Positions 61,690 through 64,000 of a DNA stretch of 64,000 bases are shown here, in pieces. The stretch is from positions 249,031,028-249,095,027 of the forward strand of contig JAVHZZ010000004.1 in the NCBI GenBank assembly GCA_036250195.1, given 5' to 3'. A program made the translations under genes and the position numbers. Numbering within the stretch: the stretch's first letter is position 1; every line of letters starts with the position of its first letter. The notes beneath the pieces were generated by a model. The model was not told the DNA's origin and did not search any database. It saw only the letters and a list, made by a program, of their open reading frames with translations. The DNA is from Mixophyes australis (lineage: Eukaryota; Chordata; Amphibia; Anura; Limnodynastidae).

Positions 61690-63725
61690 TCTCACTGTAG
61701 AATTCAATGGGGGACCCTGAGACCATGGGGAACACTAGGTAGAATTGTAGCCAAGGCACTTAGACAGTAGAGAGATAGTTCCTACCCTACTATGCCCCTC
61801 CCATCTGGAGCTATCATCAGTTGTATAACAAAGCCCAAAGCCCAAAAGACAGTGTCTAACTAGGAGTAACAATCAAATATCCATAACATAAACAACAACA
61901 ACAACCAAACCACCAGAGCACAGGGAAGAAGCGCGGTGTCCCTCAATGCAATCAGAGAAATGGATTGTTCAGTGAGAAGAAAATCTTTTCTTTTTCCTGC
62001 CATTGGGGGACACTAGGACCATGAGGACATTCCAAAGCTACCTCAAAGGGTGAGATTGTTCTGAAACAGCTGCGCATAAAACCTTGCACCCAAATATAGC
62101 ATCTTGAGATGCAAAGCCCTGCAACTTGTAGAATTTGGAAAAGGTGTGGGCAGACAAACACGTAGTGGCCCGGAACAATTGTTTGGCTGAAGCACCATGA
62201 TGCACCGCCCAGGTAGCACCAACTTCCCTGGTAGAATGAGCCTTTAAGCCAACCAGCACAGGTCTAGCCGCCTCTATGTAAGCCAAGCAAATAGTGGATG
62301 TTATCCACTGAGCAATACATCAATTAGATGCCGGCTAACTACGGTTGTGCGCATCATAAAGAATAAAAAGGCTATTGGTCTTACGAACTGAAGCAGTATG
62401 GTCCACATAGCTTCTGAAGGCTCGAACTACATCCAAAAGCTGCAAGGATGAATCAGAAGTCAGAGACCTAGGACAACGCATCAGAACTACAATCTCCTGG
62501 TTCAAGTGAAAGAGGGAGACCACCGTTGGAACAAATGAGGGTTTAGTGCGAAGCACTGTCCTCTCAGAATGAAAAATAAAAAAGAGGGGCTACAACATAG
62601 CGCCACAAATTAGACACATGACAGGTGGAAAAGATAGCAAGTACAAACACAAAGGGGATCAACTGAATCCAAAGATCCCAAGGCTCTACAGGACAAGGGG
62701 GGGTTGAACATGTAAAACTCCCTATAGGAAGGTCTGCACATCTCTCATTAATGCCAACTTGCACTAAAAGTGAATTGATAACGCCAAAACATGCTTCTTC
62801 AAGGAAGAGAGATGGAGGTTCTTGTCAAAACCCTACTGTAAGGATATCAAGTAGGAAAGACTAAACTGCGAAGTGTGAAACCTGTGACTTTCACATCACT
62901 GAATATAGGGCTCCATACATGATAGTAATTTGCAGAAGATGATGCTTTCCTCCCCTTAATGATAGTCGAGAAACACTGGGCCTAAGGATCATGGTTTCAG
63001 TAGCTATACTGTCAAAGCCAGACACCTTAAAGAGTGGCACCAAAAAGCACCTCGAGCCAGAAGATCTGGATGAAGAGGCAACCAATAAGGCAGACCTACA
63101 GCCATTCCTAGTGTTTCAGAGTACCATGTCCTGAGCAGCCATCCGTTCTCTTTTTAGTTTCTTTTACACCAGTATTAACATCCACATGTGAATCACCTTG
63201 AGGTCTCTGGAGTTTGCGCAGAACTGAGGAATCTTGAAGTTCAGATGAGATTGTTGTACTACCTAAGCAAACATCTCTCTGTGAAGAGACCACTCTCCCG
63301 GATGGATCCTGCTACTGCTGAGGTAAACGGCCTCCCAGTTCTCCACCCCCAGGATAAATGTGGCTGTTATTACTGGAACATGGCATTCACCAGGATATTA
63401 TTCAGGCTGTCTCCCCACAAAGCCATGGCACTGCATGTACCCCCCTGGTGGTTGAGGTAGGCTACTGCTGTTGCATACTCCAATTGGACTTTCAGGGTCC
63501 TTCTGGCCAGGATCCTCCGACCCTGCAAGAATGTTTTGTAGGTTGCTCTTAGCTCCAGGACTTTGATAGGCAATAAGAACTCCTGGTGAGAACAGCATTC
63601 CTGGAACTAAAGGAGGCCTGTGACTGCTCCCTATAGGGAGAGACTGGCATCCTTAGTGACTAAGTTCCACTACCAGGTTTTGAAGGACTGACATTTTGTG
63701 AGATTTCTTTTTATCAACCACCAGG
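61690..63725 (-). mobile_element. DIRS-like tyrosine-recombinase retroelement, 3' part (decayed)
   Basis: Minus strand from high to low coordinate: RNase H-like segment (63573-63370; VLELRATYKTFL, AVAYLNHQGGT), then a VENWEAVYLSSSRIHPGEWSL stretch (about 63350-63270) typical of DIRS pol. The tyrosine recombinase end follows (62286-62038), with the H-x-x-R box AHSTREVGATW and SAHTFSKFYKL carrying the active tyrosine. Related words around GGGGGACACTAGGACCATG occur near 62005 and 61710, as in DIRS terminal regions. Several frameshifts and stops. The RT core is not in the window. Confidence 0.8.
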
Positions 63726-63737
63726 TGAGTGACGGAC

Positions 63738-63907
63738 GGCGGCTGCAGTTGATGATGTAATTGAGCATGCCGACGCGATTATCGCTGTTGTTAAGGGGGT
63801 AATGTAAGTATGCACCCATGCACAATGTAGTTTACAAAGGATTCTACATTGTACATACAACGATAATCGCGTTGACATGCTCAATGACGTCATCAACTGC
63901 AGCCGCC
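63738..63907. repeat. Fold-back repeat at window end
   Basis: Arms GGCGGCTGCAGTTGATGA.. (63738-63792) and its inverse ..TCATCAACTGCAGCCGCC (63856-63907), with TGACGTCA at 63885-63892 in the right arm. The element may extend beyond the window. Confidence 0.85.
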
Positions 63908-64000
63908 TTCTTGCTTCATCGTCATTGGCTGAAGTCGGGGTGAAGAGGAGTCGTCATTGGTCAAGGTCTGGAAGTAGCTCCTTCGGAATCCTCAGGTTGG

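Overview
The window is vertebrate nuclear DNA, most likely from an amphibian (frog). It has split genes with GT..AG introns and a dense load of transposable elements. The mix of DIRS, Penelope-like, L1-like and L2-like elements, a chromodomain Ty3/gypsy element, hAT, Tc1/mariner and a retrovirus-like provirus is typical of amphibian genomes. No prokaryotic operon, CRISPR array or rRNA is present.

Two host genes lie tail to tail. On the + strand, the last five coding exons of a sodium-coupled monocarboxylate transporter, SLC5A8, run from 739 to the stop at 33236-33238 (193 residues). On the - strand, the last six coding exons of an anoctamin, ANO4, run from 61398 down to the stop at 50099-50101 (about 286 residues). 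All splice sites are GT..AG, and all exon phases join without a break. The convergent SLC5A8/ANO4 order matches the human chromosome 12 neighbourhood. The human paralogous pair is SLC5A12/ANO3.

The 24.6-kb SLC5A8 intron at 826-25428 holds a three-level nest. An L2-like LINE tail (about 2060-2839 plus 21500-21597) was split by a hAT transposon (2840-21491) with an 8-bp target duplication GTATGTAC. The hAT then received an internally deleted, minus-strand, gammaretrovirus-like provirus (3430-9878; 466-bp LTRs; 4-bp duplication TGCA; tRNA-Pro-type primer site). It also received a plus-strand self-priming chromovirus (11804-19522), whose 3' LTR was later truncated together with the middle of the hAT transposase gene. 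A Tc1/mariner relic lies at 24075-25217.

The rest of SLC5A8 and the 16.9-kb intergenic region hold two solo LTRs of one family in inverted orientation, small hAT-type elements with exact or near-exact 8-bp duplications, fold-back elements, L2-like and L1-like LINE pieces, and Penelope-like fragments. Elements of the same kinds fill the ANO4 introns. The last 2.3 kb is a minus-strand DIRS-like retroelement followed by a fold-back repeat.

Exon and element boundaries were read by eye. Family names rest on recognised protein motifs, termini and target duplications, not on database searches.
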